Positions 40,040 through 48,714 are shown, counted from the stretch's first letter. The stretch is 64,000 bases of DNA from Streptomyces roseus (GCF_001044425.1 NZ_LFML01000119.1:24980-88979); one strand, 5' to 3'. Numbers and translations are program-made. The notes: generated by a model not told the origin, from the letters alone.

Positions 40040-41674
40040 TCACCCCAGGGTGAAGAGGAAATGGGCGGACCGGTAGTAGTCGGGCAGCTGCACCAGGGCC
40101 GAACCCTCGTGCGGGGGATCGGTCTTGGGCCAGTTCCGGGGGCCCAGCAGGTGGTCGGAGTAGTCGCTCTTGCGGACCGGCGGCACGAACCAGAGCCGGA
40201 AGCTGCCGGATCGTCCGACCGACTCGGGCCTCCAGAGCTGCGTCCCGCGGCCGGCGTCCGAGCGGCAGGCGCGCAGGGTGACGTCGACGACGTTTCCGCC
40301 GGCGGTGGTTCCGTCGAGGCAGGTGCCGGTGCCCGTGTTCCGGAACTGGTAGGTGCCCTGCCCGGCCGGCAGGCGCTGCCAGCCCTGGGATGCCGCGCCG
40401 GTGCACGGCTGGAGCTGCAAGGGCCCTTCGGTACCCCGGCCGTCGAAGCCCACGCACAGCCCCGATGTGGTGTTGACCAATGGCATGCCGGAGGGGGCGG
40501 GGCTCTGCGAGGGCCGCGCGGAGGACGGCGCGGGAGTGGCGGGTGCCGAGGGGGCTGCGACGGCCGACGCGGGGGCGCCGATGGTCACGACGGGCGGTGC
40601 CGAGTCCGCCGGCAGCGGCAGCAGGTACGGGTCGGCCTCCGAGATCGGGTCCGGGTTCGGGCGCGTGACCGTGGGCGTCGGGGCGGCCCGCTCGGTCCGG
40701 TCCTCGGCCGGCAGCAGGACGAACGCGGTGAGCGTCGTACCCGCGACGGCCGCCGCCGCGGTCCACTTCGGCGCGCCGAACCGCGCCGCGGCCGCCTTGA
40801 GCCCCACCACCTTGCCCGCGGCCAGGTGGTGGGCGCCGTGCGCACCGGCGGTCAGCGCGAAGGAGGCGGGGTGCCACAGCAGGATTCCGGCGGGCAGCAG
40901 AGCGCCCAGCCTGTTGTTGACGGCTCGCAGATCACGCTCGGCCCGCCCGCAGCTCTCGCACGCCCGCAGATGCCGCCCCAGGTCGCGGGTGACGCGCTTG
41001 CCCGGGCGGCGGAGCGCGGCGGCGAGCAGGCCGCCGTAGTGCCGGCACTCCTCGCTCGCGCTCTCGTCCAGGTGGGCGCGCAGGTACGCCTCGCGCAGGC
41101 CCTCGCGGGCGCGCGCCGCCAGCGAGCCGACGCCTCCCGCCGATATACCGAGGCGCCGGGCGGTCTCGGCCGCGGGCTCGTCCTCGACGACCGCGTGCCA
41201 CAGCACGGCCTGCCAGCGTTCCGGCAGCGAGCGGTACGCCCGCAGCACCAGCGAGCCCTCTTCCGCCGACAGGGCGGCGCCCTCGACGTCCTGGTCGCCG
41301 GTCAGGCCGGCGGCCCACGCGTCGAAGTCGCCCGACAGCCGGGTGCGGGCGCCGCGGCGGGCCCATTCGGCCGCCACCCGGCGTACGCAGGTCAGCAGGT
41401 ACGGCCGCCAGACGTACTCGGGGCCGGTGCCCCACGCGACGGCCCGGTAGGTGCGGGCGAAGGCCTCGGCCGCCAGGTCGCCGGCCGTGGCCAGATCGCG
41501 GCAGCAGGTGCGGGCGTAGGCGAGGACGGCGTCGTGGTGACGGGCGAACACCTCGCCCATCACGTCGCTGAGATCGGCACCTGACGCCGAGTCACGCTCG
41601 CGAAGCAGCGCGCAGAGCTGCGCGTCGCTGAGGTCGTGGAGGTCCTGCCGGGGGGCAGTTCCCGATGTGCTCAA
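40040..41674 (-). CDS. Sigma-70-family factor fused to zinc-finger, membrane anchor and ricin-type lectin
   Basis: 544-residue fusion. Residues about 40-110 form sigma region 2 (HHDAVLAYARTCCRDLATAG; YVWRPYLLTCVRRVAAEWAR), 145-200 region 4 (SLPERWQAVLWHAVVEDEPA then AETARRLGISAGGVGSLAAR). A zf-HC2-like anti-sigma finger follows (H235-x3-C239-x2-C242), then one membrane helix (about 304-322), a Pro/Ser linker and a ricin B-type beta-trefoil (about 398-500: SGLCVGF, LQLQPCTG, CLDGTTAGGNV). The sigma part is probably cytoplasmic and the lectin outside, so the protein could link cell-surface glycan sensing to transcription. The likely start is TTG 41674 after GGGAGCAAGG. No separate anti-sigma gene is adjacent. 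Confidence 0.85.
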   Translation of the reverse strand: MSTSGTAPRQDLHDLSDAQLCALLRERDSASGADLSDVMGEVFARHHDAVLAYARTCCRDLATAGDLAAEAFARTYRAVAWGTGPEYVWRPYLLTCVRRVAAEWARRGARTRLSGDFDAWAAGLTGDQDVEGAALSAEEGSLVLRAYRSLPERWQAVLWHAVVEDEPAAETARRLGISAGGVGSLAARAREGLREAYLRAHLDESASEECRHYGGLLAAALRRPGKRVTRDLGRHLRACESCGRAERDLRAVNNRLGALLPAGILLWHPASFALTAGAHGAHHLAAGKVVGLKAAAARFGAPKWTAAAAVAGTTLTAFVLLPAEDRTERAAPTPTVTRPNPDPISEADPYLLPLPADSAPPVVTIGAPASAVAAPSAPATPAPSSARPSQSPAPSGMPLVNTTSGLCVGFDGRGTEGPLQLQPCTGAASQGWQRLPAGQGTYQFRNTGTGTCLDGTTAGGNVVDVTLRACRSDAGRGTQLWRPESVGRSGSFRLWFVPPVRKSDYSDHLLGPRNWPKTDPPHEGSALVQLPDYYRSAHFLFTLG

Positions 41675-42030
41675 CCTTGCTCCCGTTGACTTGCTGATGG
41701 CCGGCACGGCGCATGCCAGGCAGGTGGGCAGTGGGGTGCGACGCTGCGCCCGGCAGGAATTCGCGCAAGTGTGCACGTTCTTCCGGCTCGTGGGCAACCG
41801 GACGCCCCGACACCGTCCGACCTGACACGAGTTCGGCAAAGGCTCGGCAAAGTCGCGGGACGGGTCGCCGTCACACCACCTCCCACGTGCACGAAGACCG
41901 ACAACAAGGGGCCGGGAGGTGCGAGTGCGAGGGTCAGTCCACGTCGTACGCGGTGTCGTGCCTCGGCTGGTACAGCCCCACCGTGCCCGCGCCCGGCACG
42001 GCCAGGGTGGTGAGCGAGCCCTGGCCGCCG
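41675..42030. other. Gene-free stretch between the sigma-lectin and YhgE-like genes
   Basis: About 356 bases without convincing reading frames. It must hold the promoter of the minus-strand sigma-lectin gene and the 3' untranslated region of the YhgE-like gene. No clear ECF-type promoter or hairpin was recognised. Confidence 0.5.
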
Positions 42031-43356
42031 TCACGCGCCCGGCGGCCGGTCGCCCCCGCTGGGCTGGGGCGTCATGCGTTCCAGACCCCTGCGCTCGTAG
42101 AAGCGGGTCATCGCGAATCCCACGAGCAGGGCGAGGGCGGTACCGACGGCGATCATGGTCCATGCCCGGGTGAGACCGGCGTCGGCGCGCGCGTCGAAGA
42201 AGAGGATGGCGCGCACTCCGTCGCTGAGCTGGCGCATGGGCTCGAAGAGGGACAGGAGGCGGTAGAAGCCGGGGACGGCCTGGAGCGGGACGGTGGCGCC
42301 CGAGGAGGGCAGGCCCAGTGCGATGAAGACGAACATGGACACGAGTTGGCCGATCCCGCCGAACGCGGCGTTGATCGCCTGGACGCCCAGGCCCACCGCG
42401 AGGCCGGCGCAGTAGGAGTAGATCCACAGCAGCGGGATGTGTGCGGCGTCCATCCCGAGGATCGAGATCGTGGCCACCATGACCAGCGTGGTGGTCAGCA
42501 CCGTGATCACAGCCGTCATGACCACTTTCAGCAGCAGCGTCTGGGTGCGGCTGATCGGCACGGTGGGACGACGGGTGTGCCAGGGGCCGAGTTCGCTGTC
42601 CGCGTAGCCGAGGGCGGTGTCCACGCCGCTGTTGATGAGGTTGCCGCCCAGGAACCCGATGAGCACCAGCAGTAGGGTGTAGTAGAACGCGCTCAGGCCC
42701 AGCCCGCTGTTGTCGCCGACCGGATGACCGATCCGGCTGACGACCTGCACGGGGTCGGCCAGCAGCAGCCGCGTCGTGGGATCGGCCTGCGAGGCGGCGG
42801 GGGAGGCGGTGAGTTGTTCGCCGATCGTCTTGGAGGACTGCCGGGCCGCCGCCGTGTTGATCCGCTCGGCCAGGGAGGAGCCGATGCTCCCCATCCCGGG
42901 GTTGGTGAGGACCGTGATCGTCGGGCGGACCGTGGCGGTGCCCGTGGTGAGGGCGGCCACGGTCTCGGTGAAGTCGGCGGGGATGACCAGGGCGCCGTAG
43001 ATCTTGGCGGAGGAGAGCTGGTCCTGCGCCTGGGCCTCGGTGAGCCGGCGCCACTGGACCTTGCCGGACGTGTCGCTGCCGGTCACGGCCTCGGTGACCT
43101 GCGTGCCCACGTTCTGCCGCTGTCCGGGCAGCGGCCGGCCCGTGTCCGCGTTGACGACGCCGATGGGCAGATCGCGCAGACTGCGGTTCGGATTGACGAT
43201 TCCGCCCATGTACAGCAGCGACAGCAGCAGGGCGAGCAGGCCGGTCAGCAGCGTGGGCACCGCCCACAGCTTCGGGCGGCGGAGCAGCGCCGAGGCGCGT
43301 GCCCCGGCGGTGGTCACAGAGCGGGTGTCGTCGCGCTCGTTCATGTCGGCGTCCAT
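42031..43356 (-). CDS. YhgE/Pip-like ABC-2-type membrane protein (second copy)
   Basis: 441-residue paralogue of the protein at 5476. The N-terminal helix is followed by MGGIVNPNRSLRDLPIGVVN, then the extracytoplasmic domain (RINTAAARQSSKTIGEQL) and the C-terminal helices FYYTLLLVLIGFLGGNLINS, SSGATVPLQAVPGFYRLLSL and EPMRQLSDGVRAILFFDARA, matching its paralogue motif for motif. It is downstream of a TetR gene on the same strand and belongs to a cluster with an SDR and another YhgE-like fragment-type protein (44985). No ATPase gene is present. The start could be 43356 or 43344; neither has a strong ribosome-binding site. Confidence 0.83.
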   Translation of the reverse strand: MDADMNERDDTRSVTTAGARASALLRRPKLWAVPTLLTGLLALLLSLLYMGGIVNPNRSLRDLPIGVVNADTGRPLPGQRQNVGTQVTEAVTGSDTSGKVQWRRLTEAQAQDQLSSAKIYGALVIPADFTETVAALTTGTATVRPTITVLTNPGMGSIGSSLAERINTAAARQSSKTIGEQLTASPAASQADPTTRLLLADPVQVVSRIGHPVGDNSGLGLSAFYYTLLLVLIGFLGGNLINSGVDTALGYADSELGPWHTRRPTVPISRTQTLLLKVVMTAVITVLTTTLVMVATISILGMDAAHIPLLWIYSYCAGLAVGLGVQAINAAFGGIGQLVSMFVFIALGLPSSGATVPLQAVPGFYRLLSLFEPMRQLSDGVRAILFFDARADAGLTRAWTMIAVGTALALLVGFAMTRFYERRGLERMTPQPSGGDRPPGA

Positions 43357-43419
43357 GGTTCTCGGCGAGGGTGTGCCGGTAAGCATGGGCCGTGGCGGGG
43401 GGAGGCGTCCGGAGGCTCA

Positions 43420-43447
43420 CCGCACGCCGCACGCCGCACGCCGCACG
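43420..43447. repeat. Four perfect copies of a 7-bp repeat
   Basis: CCGCACG occurs four times head to tail in the gap between the YhgE-like start and the TetR stop. It is non-coding on present evidence. The unit number may vary between strains by slippage. Confidence 0.8.
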
Positions 43448-43510
43448 CCCGGCGCAGGAGGCCGCGAGGCCCGGGTGGGGCCTCGCCCTCGCCCTTGCCC
43501 TCTCCTGGTG

Positions 43511-44077
43511 TCAGGGCGCAGGGGTCAGTGCGGCCCGGGCGGCCGCGAGGATCTCGTCGGAGAGCGGGGAGTCCTTGGTCGCGCGGGCCAGTACGACCGC
43601 GCCGAGCATCGTGCACAGCCGGACGATCCCGTCCCGGTCGCCGTCGCCTGTGGCGAGCCAGTCGGCGAACTCCGAGACGCCGTCGGCATAGGTACGGTGC
43701 GCCCCGCGGTCCCCGGGGTCACGGGCCATGTCCGTGGCCAGTCCGGCGGCGGGGCAGCCCGTGGCGGGGGAGTCCCGGTGCCGGGGGGACAGGTAGCCGT
43801 CGATCAGGGCCCGCTGTGCCGCGGCACGCTCGCCGTCGCTGTCCTCCAAGGTGGTCGCGCGCCGCGCGGCCAGTTCCCCGAAGGCGTGTGAGACGGCCTC
43901 GTCGATGAGGGCTTCCTTGGAGTCGAACTGCTTGTAGAAGCCGCCATGGGTCAGGCCGGCCGCCTTCATCAGGTCGGCGACGCTCACGCTCGTGCCCTGT
44001 TCGCGGAAGAGCTGCGAGGCCATCTCCACGACCCGCCTGCGGTTCTCCTGCGCCTGCGCCTGCGATACGCGGCCCAT
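43511..44077 (-). CDS. TetR-family regulator of the YhgE/SDR cluster
   Basis: 188-residue repressor. It has an HTH of the TetR type (SQLFREQGTSVSVADLMKAA then GLTHGGFYKQFDSKEALIDE) and a C-terminal domain with CPAAGLATDMARDPG, the pattern of NemR/YcdC-like TetR_C_16 members often controlling SDR or reductase genes. ATG 44077 has GGAGG six bases upstream. It is divergent from the SDR gene at 44206, and a 20-bp palindrome (44128-44147) lies between. It is followed on its own strand by the YhgE-like gene, so one repressor may govern both directions. Confidence 0.88.
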   Translation of the reverse strand: MGRVSQAQAQENRRRVVEMASQLFREQGTSVSVADLMKAAGLTHGGFYKQFDSKEALIDEAVSHAFGELAARRATTLEDSDGERAAAQRALIDGYLSPRHRDSPATGCPAAGLATDMARDPGDRGAHRTYADGVSEFADWLATGDGDRDGIVRLCTMLGAVVLARATKDSPLSDEILAAARAALTPAP

Positions 44078-44127
44078 GGACACCTCCTCATTTGGATGAC
44101 GACTGGCATCTATCCTACCCCTCGTTA

Positions 44128-44147
44128 TAGATTATGAATGTAATCTA
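44128..44147. promoter_or_regulatory. TetR operator between TetR and SDR genes
   Basis: TAGATTA-tgaatg-TAATCTA is a perfect 7-6-7 inverted repeat in AT-rich DNA, 51 bases from the TetR start and 58 bases from the SDR start. Length (20 bp) and position are typical of TetR operators. Confidence 0.78.
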
Positions 44148-44205
44148 ATGGAGGTCGGGGGAAACGTACGCCCCGGCCCGCCACCCCACCCCCTTGGGAG
44201 ATGTC

Positions 44206-44928
44206 ATGGAACCGAGCAACGCCGTCGACCGGGACAGCACCTTCGAGCTGGAGGGCGCCGTCGCCGTGGTCACCGGAGCCAACCGGGGCCTGGGCCGCCA
44301 TCTCGCGGCCCAGCTCGTGGAGCGCGGGGCCGAGGTCTACGCGGCCGCCCGCCGTCCCGAGTCGGTGGATCTGCCCGGCGTCGTCCCGCTGCGCCTGGAC
44401 CTCACCGACCCGCAGTCCGTCCGGGAAGCCGCCCGCACCGCCTCGGACGCCACCCTGCTCGTCAACAACGCCGGGATCTCGACGGGGACCCCGCTGGTCG
44501 CGGGCGACTGGGACGCGGTGCGGCTGGAGATGGACACGAACTTCTTCGGTCCGCTGGCCGCCACCCGGGCCTTCGCCCCCGTCATCGAGGGAAACGGGGG
44601 CGGCGCCGTCCTGAACGTCCTGTCCGTCCTCTCCTGGTTCCACCCGGCCGGACTCGGGGCCTACGCCGCGGCCAAGGCCGCCGGATGGGCGATGACCGAC
44701 GCGATCCGCGAGGAGCTGGCCCCGCGCGGCATCGCGGTCACCGCGCTCCACGTCGGCTACATGGACACCGACATGGCCGCCGGGATTCCGGCCGCCCAGA
44801 AGACCGCCCCCGCCCTCGTCGCCGCCCTCGCCCTCGACGGCCTGGCCCGAGGGGCACAGGAAGTCCTCGCCGACGACCTCACCCGCGGCGTCAGGCAGGG
44901 GCTCGGCCGCGTCACGTCCGCCGTCTGA
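44206..44928 (+). CDS. Short-chain dehydrogenase/reductase
   Basis: NAD(P)-dependent classical SDR of 240 residues. Cofactor motif T23-G-A-N-R-G-L-G30, NNAG (87-90) and catalytic triad S140, Y153 and K157 (LSVLSWFHPAGLGAYAAAKA) are intact. ATG 44206 follows GGGAGATGTC. It lies downstream of the TetR operator and upstream of the membrane gene at 44985 (gap 56 bases). Such SDR/TetR pairs usually respond to reactive carbonyls or quinones; the substrate is unknown. Confidence 0.9.
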   Translation: MEPSNAVDRDSTFELEGAVAVVTGANRGLGRHLAAQLVERGAEVYAAARRPESVDLPGVVPLRLDLTDPQSVREAARTASDATLLVNNAGISTGTPLVAGDWDAVRLEMDTNFFGPLAATRAFAPVIEGNGGGAVLNVLSVLSWFHPAGLGAYAAAKAAGWAMTDAIREELAPRGIAVTALHVGYMDTDMAAGIPAAQKTAPALVAALALDGLARGAQEVLADDLTRGVRQGLGRVTSAV

Positions 44929-44984
44929 CCCGCCCCGTACGCCCGAGGTCCGCCCCCGCCGGACCGGACCAGGAAAGACCTTCC

Positions 44985-46055
44985 ATGGACACCACCGTCA
45001 CATCCGCCGCGCCGGGCGCCGCGCCCGGCCCCGCCGGAGGGGCCGCAGCGCCCGCTCCGCCCGTCCCCGGCACAGCGCCCGCTCCGCCCGTCCCCGGCAT
45101 CCGCCGCCGTCCGCCCGTACGGGCCTGGCTCCAGCCGGCCGTGATCGCCCTGGTCCTGGCCGTCGCCTTCATCGGCTGCTACATCGGCCTGCAGTGCGAC
45201 CCCCGGCCCCACCACGTCCCCATCGCCGTCTCCGGGAAGCAACTCGCCGACCGGATGAGGGGCGCGCTCGGCGACGGAGTCGAGGTGCACCCGGCCGCCG
45301 ACGCCGCGTCCGCCCGCCGTGCCCTGGAGCGTCACGAGGTCTCGGCCGCACTCGCAGAGGGCCCCGGAGGCCGGCTGGACCTGGAGGTCGCCGGAGCCTA
45401 CGGCCCCTCCACCACCTCGGCCGTCAAGAGCCTCGTCGGCGCGTACGCCGAGGGCGCGGGCCGGCAGGTCACCACCCGGGACGTCGTGCCCCTGACCCGC
45501 TACGACGCGCGCGGCCTGGCCGGCTTCTACTTGGCCTTCGGCGTGACCCTGGCAGGGTTCGTCCTCGCCCAGAACACCCTCGGCCTCGCCGGCCTGCTCC
45601 GCCTGCGCCACCGGTTCTGGCTGCTGGCCGCCGTCTCCGCCGCCGTCGGCAGCGTGGCCGCCGTGCTCGCCGGCCCCGTCCTCGGCGCCGTACCCGCCCC
45701 CGTCGTCCCGCTGGCCTTCACCCTCACCCTGCTGGCCGCTGCGGCGGCGTTCGCCACCAAGCTCCTCGGTACGTACCTCGGCCCCGTCGGGGTGCCCGCC
45801 GCGACCCTGCTGCTGCTCACCGTGGGCAACTCCACCAGCGGCGCCACCATCAGCGCGGACCTCCTGCCGCCGGCCGCGCACGCCGTCTCGGCGCTCCTGC
45901 CGCCGGGGGCGGCCGTTCGTGCCATCACCGACCTGAGCTACTTCCACGGCGCCCACGCCACCGTCCCGCTCATCACGCTGGCCGCCTGGGCCGTGACCGC
46001 CGCGCTCCTGGTCGGCCTGCGCAGCCGCCTGCGGCCTGCTGCCACGGCCGCCTGA
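44985..46055 (+). CDS. YhgE/DUF3533-like membrane protein
   Basis: 356-residue membrane protein. A Pro/Ala/Gly-rich N-terminal tail with a tandem PAPPVPG repeat precedes a first helix (AVIALVLAVAFIGCYIGLQC), then PRPHHVPIAVSGKQLADRMR opens an extracytoplasmic domain, followed by about five helices (AGFYLAFGVTLAGFVLAQNT; LLTVGNSTSGATISADLLPP). The NSTSGATI block corresponds to the PSSGATVP block of the two longer YhgE-like proteins, so it is a divergent third relative in this window. Together with 42031 and the SDR it forms a TetR-controlled cluster. Export of a lipid or drug is a guess. Confidence 0.78.
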   Translation: MDTTVTSAAPGAAPGPAGGAAAPAPPVPGTAPAPPVPGIRRRPPVRAWLQPAVIALVLAVAFIGCYIGLQCDPRPHHVPIAVSGKQLADRMRGALGDGVEVHPAADAASARRALERHEVSAALAEGPGGRLDLEVAGAYGPSTTSAVKSLVGAYAEGAGRQVTTRDVVPLTRYDARGLAGFYLAFGVTLAGFVLAQNTLGLAGLLRLRHRFWLLAAVSAAVGSVAAVLAGPVLGAVPAPVVPLAFTLTLLAAAAAFATKLLGTYLGPVGVPAATLLLLTVGNSTSGATISADLLPPAAHAVSALLPPGAAVRAITDLSYFHGAHATVPLITLAAWAVTAALLVGLRSRLRPAATAA

Positions 46056-46151
46056 CGTCCCGGCCGTTGCGTCCTGCCGCGGGCCGGGCCCCGGTCTCCG
46101 CGCGTCGGACGACGACCGCGTGGACCGGGGCCCGGGGGTACGTGGTGAAGC

Positions 46152-46178
46152 GGGGGCCGGGCCGCCGGCCCGGCCCCC
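46152..46178. terminator. Perfect 12-bp stem terminator between convergent genes
   Basis: GGGGGCCGGGCC (46152-46163) and GGCCCGGCCCCC (46167-46178) pair fully around a three-base loop, just beyond the stop of the peptidoglycan-binding gene (46185) and 97 bases after the membrane-protein stop (46055). Confidence 0.8.
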
Positions 46179-46184
46179 ACCGGG

Positions 46185-46556
46185 TCAGCAGACCGGGTTC
46201 TTCAGGGCGCTCCAGGTCTTGGGACCGACGATGCCGTCGACGGGCATGTGGCACATGTCCTTCACCCGGCTCTGGAACTCGCGCACGGCACGGTCGGTGT
46301 TCGGTCCGAAGTCGCCGTCGACGCCGGAGGAGCCGATGTTCACGTTCCAGGTCTTGAGCAGACACTGGGCCTGCTTGACCGCGGCGCCCTTGGAGCCCCT
46401 GCTGATGGTGGGCTGCGAGTCGGTGTAGTTGCAGCCGCGCGAACCGGTCACCGACGTACCGGAGTTCGTGGCCGCCACGGCCGAGGGGGCCATGGCGACG
46501 CCGGTGCACAGGGCAGTGGAGGCGACGAGGAGCGCGAGACGCTTGCTGACGAGCAT
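46185..46556 (-). CDS. Secreted peptidoglycan-binding-domain protein
   Basis: 123-residue exported protein. A signal peptide (LALLVASTALCTGVAMAPSA, cleavage near AVA-ATN) is followed by one PG_binding_1 domain: QPTISRGSKGAAVKQAQCLL, VDGDFGPNTDRAVREFQSRV and MPVDGIVGPKTWSALKNPVC. Four cysteines (in GCNY, AQCLL, DMCHM and the terminal PVC) suggest two disulfides. No catalytic domain is attached, so it probably binds cell wall or cell-wall-derived glycan as a stand-alone module. ATG 46556 is set by the signal peptide; the ribosome-binding site (AAGGA) is rather far away. Confidence 0.85.
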   Translation of the reverse strand: MLVSKRLALLVASTALCTGVAMAPSAVAATNSGTSVTGSRGCNYTDSQPTISRGSKGAAVKQAQCLLKTWNVNIGSSGVDGDFGPNTDRAVREFQSRVKDMCHMPVDGIVGPKTWSALKNPVC

Positions 46557-46816
46557 GGCTGTGTTCCGTCCTTCGTTCGGTGCGAGCCCTTCCCCCGTGG
46601 ATGTCTCCGAGCGGCCCGCTGTCCTGGTGTGCGGGACCGGTGGTCGGCCGGTCCCGTGCTGCCGAGGCATGAAGCTACGGGCCGGGGGTCGGCCCCGTCG
46701 TCCCGTACTGGATGGATCTCCGCCTCAACCGCCGGTGCAGGGAGGCCACTTCCCCAACCGGGGGTGGAGTACCGCGGTGGGAGGCCGGTTCGCGCCGTCC
46801 GGGCTAGGCTGCGGCG

Positions 46817-48016
46817 ATGCGGATCCGCCCCTCCACCATGGACGCGCTGACGGCCCTCGCACAGACGGGTGTGGCCGTGCTGCTGGGCCGGGAGGCGGTC
46901 GCCCAGGGCTGGCCTCCCCTGGACCTCGCCGCGTACCTGCTCGTCGGGCTGGTGACGGTCCCGGTGGCCGTGCGGACCAAGGCGCCGGTCGCGGTCTGCC
47001 TGTTCACCCAGCTGATGTGGGTCGTGTACATCACCGCCGGGTACTGGCCGGTCGTCACCTGCTTCGGTCCCATGCTCGCGGTGTACACGGTCGCCGCGCT
47101 CTGCCCGGTCCGCACTTCGGCGGCCTGCGCCGCCCTGATGGCGGCGGTCTGGGTCTACGCGGGACTGCTGGGCAACGGCCCGGGCGGTTCCATGGCGACC
47201 GTCCTCGCGCAGGCCGTGGTCTTCCCGGCCGTGCTGTGGCGGTTCGGGCTGGTGGCCCGCCGGTCTGCCGAACTGGCCCGCCAGCTGAGGCGCGAGCGGG
47301 ACGAGCGGGCCCGCCGCCACGTTGCCGAGGAACGCGCGCGCATCGCACGCGAACTGCACGACATCGTGGCCCATCACATGTCCGTCATCTCGATCCAGGC
47401 GGGTCTGGCCGGGTACGTCTTCGACTCGGCGCCCCGCACGGCCCGCGCGGCCCTGTCCACCATCCAGGAGACGAGCGCCGAGGCGCTGGACGAGCTGCGG
47501 CGCATGCTCGACCTGTTGCGGGACACCGGCCGGGAACAGCCGGAGGGCGGTGCCGGCCCGCAGGCGCCGGGCAGGGACGCTCCGATGCCGGGGCTGTCAC
47601 GGCTGGCGGAGATGGCCGAGCGGGTGAGCGCTGCCGGCGTTCCGGTGGACCTGCGGATCACGGGCGACGCGCGCGCCCTGGCCCCCGGCGTGGAGCTGTG
47701 CGCGTACCGGGTGACGCAGGAGGCGCTGACCAACGTGCTCAAGCACGCCCCGGGCGCCCGCGTGACCGTGGCCCTCGACTACCGGCCCGCGCACCTGTCG
47801 GTCACCGTGACCGACGACGGCGCGGGCGGCCGCCCCCTTCAGGCCAAGTTGGCACGAGGGAGCGGGAACGGGTTGATCGGCATGCGCGAGCGGGCCAAGC
47901 TCTACGGAGGAACGATCAGCACCGGCCCGTGCAGCGAAGGGGGCTATGCCGTGTGCCTCACGCTGCCGACCTCCGCCCGGACCGTACCGCCGGGCGAGGA
48001 CGGTCGCCCGGGATGA
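46817..48016 (+). CDS. NarL-type sensor histidine kinase
   Basis: 399-residue kinase with about five N-terminal membrane helices, then a HisKA_3 dimerisation domain (EERARIARELHDIVAHHMSV, phospho-acceptor H181) and a HATPase domain (RVTQEALTNVLKHAPGARVT with the N-box; VTDDGAGG; GNGLIGMRERAKLYGGTI). This is the DesK/LiaS-like class common in Streptomyces. No extracellular sensor domain is present, so it is probably an intramembrane sensor of envelope stress. Its TGA overlaps the response-regulator ATG by four bases (ATGA). The secreted peptidoglycan-binding gene lies divergently upstream and may belong to its response. Confidence 0.92.
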   Translation: MRIRPSTMDALTALAQTGVAVLLGREAVAQGWPPLDLAAYLLVGLVTVPVAVRTKAPVAVCLFTQLMWVVYITAGYWPVVTCFGPMLAVYTVAALCPVRTSAACAALMAAVWVYAGLLGNGPGGSMATVLAQAVVFPAVLWRFGLVARRSAELARQLRRERDERARRHVAEERARIARELHDIVAHHMSVISIQAGLAGYVFDSAPRTARAALSTIQETSAEALDELRRMLDLLRDTGREQPEGGAGPQAPGRDAPMPGLSRLAEMAERVSAAGVPVDLRITGDARALAPGVELCAYRVTQEALTNVLKHAPGARVTVALDYRPAHLSVTVTDDGAGGRPLQAKLARGSGNGLIGMRERAKLYGGTISTGPCSEGGYAVCLTLPTSARTVPPGEDGRPG

Positions 48017-48714
48017 CGGGGTCCGCGGTCTTGAGGGTGCTCGTGGCCGACGACCAGTTCCTCATCCGGGCCGGGCTCGTGGGCCTGCTCGAGGTGGCGG
48101 AGGGCTTCGAGGTCGTCGGCGAGGCCACGGACGGCGCCGAGGCGGTCGAGCTCGCCGCCCGTACCCGCCCCGACGTGATCTTGATGGACATCCGGATGCC
48201 CCGCATGGACGGGATCGCCGCCACGGAGCGGATCCTCGCCGGGGCCCGGCCCCCGGCACCCCGCGTGCTGGTCCTGACCACGTTCGACCTGGACGAGTAC
48301 GTGTACGGGGCGCTCAAGGCCGGGGCCTCCGGCTTCCTGCTGAAGGACTCGGGGCCCCGGCGGTTACTGGCCGCCATCACTGCCGTCGGCAGCGGGGACG
48401 CCCTCTTCGCGCCGACCGTGACCCGGCGGCTGGTGGAGGCCTTCGCCACCCGCGCGGGCGGCGAGGGGACCTGCGGGGCCGCCAGGGCCGGGGCCGGCAC
48501 CCTGGACGTGCTGACGGGCCGGGAGATCGAGGTGCTGGAGCTGGTCGGGCAAGGCCTGGCCAACGCCGAGATCGCCTGGCGGCTGTTCATCACCGAGGGC
48601 ACGGTCAAGAGCCACCTGAGCCGGACGATGACGAAGCTCGGCCTGGAGAGCCGGGCCCAGGCGGTGGTGACGGCGTACGAGAATGGGCTGGTGGTCCCAG
48701 GCCGGAACACCTGA
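48013..48714 (+). CDS. LuxR/NarL-family response regulator
   Basis: 233-residue regulator. Receiver domain with acidic pair D13-D14 region (LVADDQFLIRAGL), phospho-acceptor D59 (DVILMDIRMPRMDG) and the conserved Thr/Lys positions (VLTTFD; LLKDS), then a LuxR-type HTH (LTGREIEVLELVGQGLANAE then IAWRLFITEGTVKSHLSRTM). Translationally coupled to the kinase gene upstream. The predicted targets are unknown; the divergent cell-wall-binding gene at 46185 and the kinase itself are candidates. Confidence 0.93.
   Translation: MTGSAVLRVLVADDQFLIRAGLVGLLEVAEGFEVVGEATDGAEAVELAARTRPDVILMDIRMPRMDGIAATERILAGARPPAPRVLVLTTFDLDEYVYGALKAGASGFLLKDSGPRRLLAAITAVGSGDALFAPTVTRRLVEAFATRAGGEGTCGAARAGAGTLDVLTGREIEVLELVGQGLANAEIAWRLFITEGTVKSHLSRTMTKLGLESRAQAVVTAYENGLVVPGRNT

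Noticed and set aside
39608..41584. Long open frame on the plus strand opposite the sigma-lectin gene
   Set aside because: It is a shadow of the G/C-biased sigma-lectin gene: Gly/Arg/Val-rich, no domain, and the minus strand shows clear sigma and lectin motifs.
43420..43447. Heptamer repeats as a possible CRISPR array
   Set aside because: Units are 7 bp and contiguous without spacers; no cas gene in the window.
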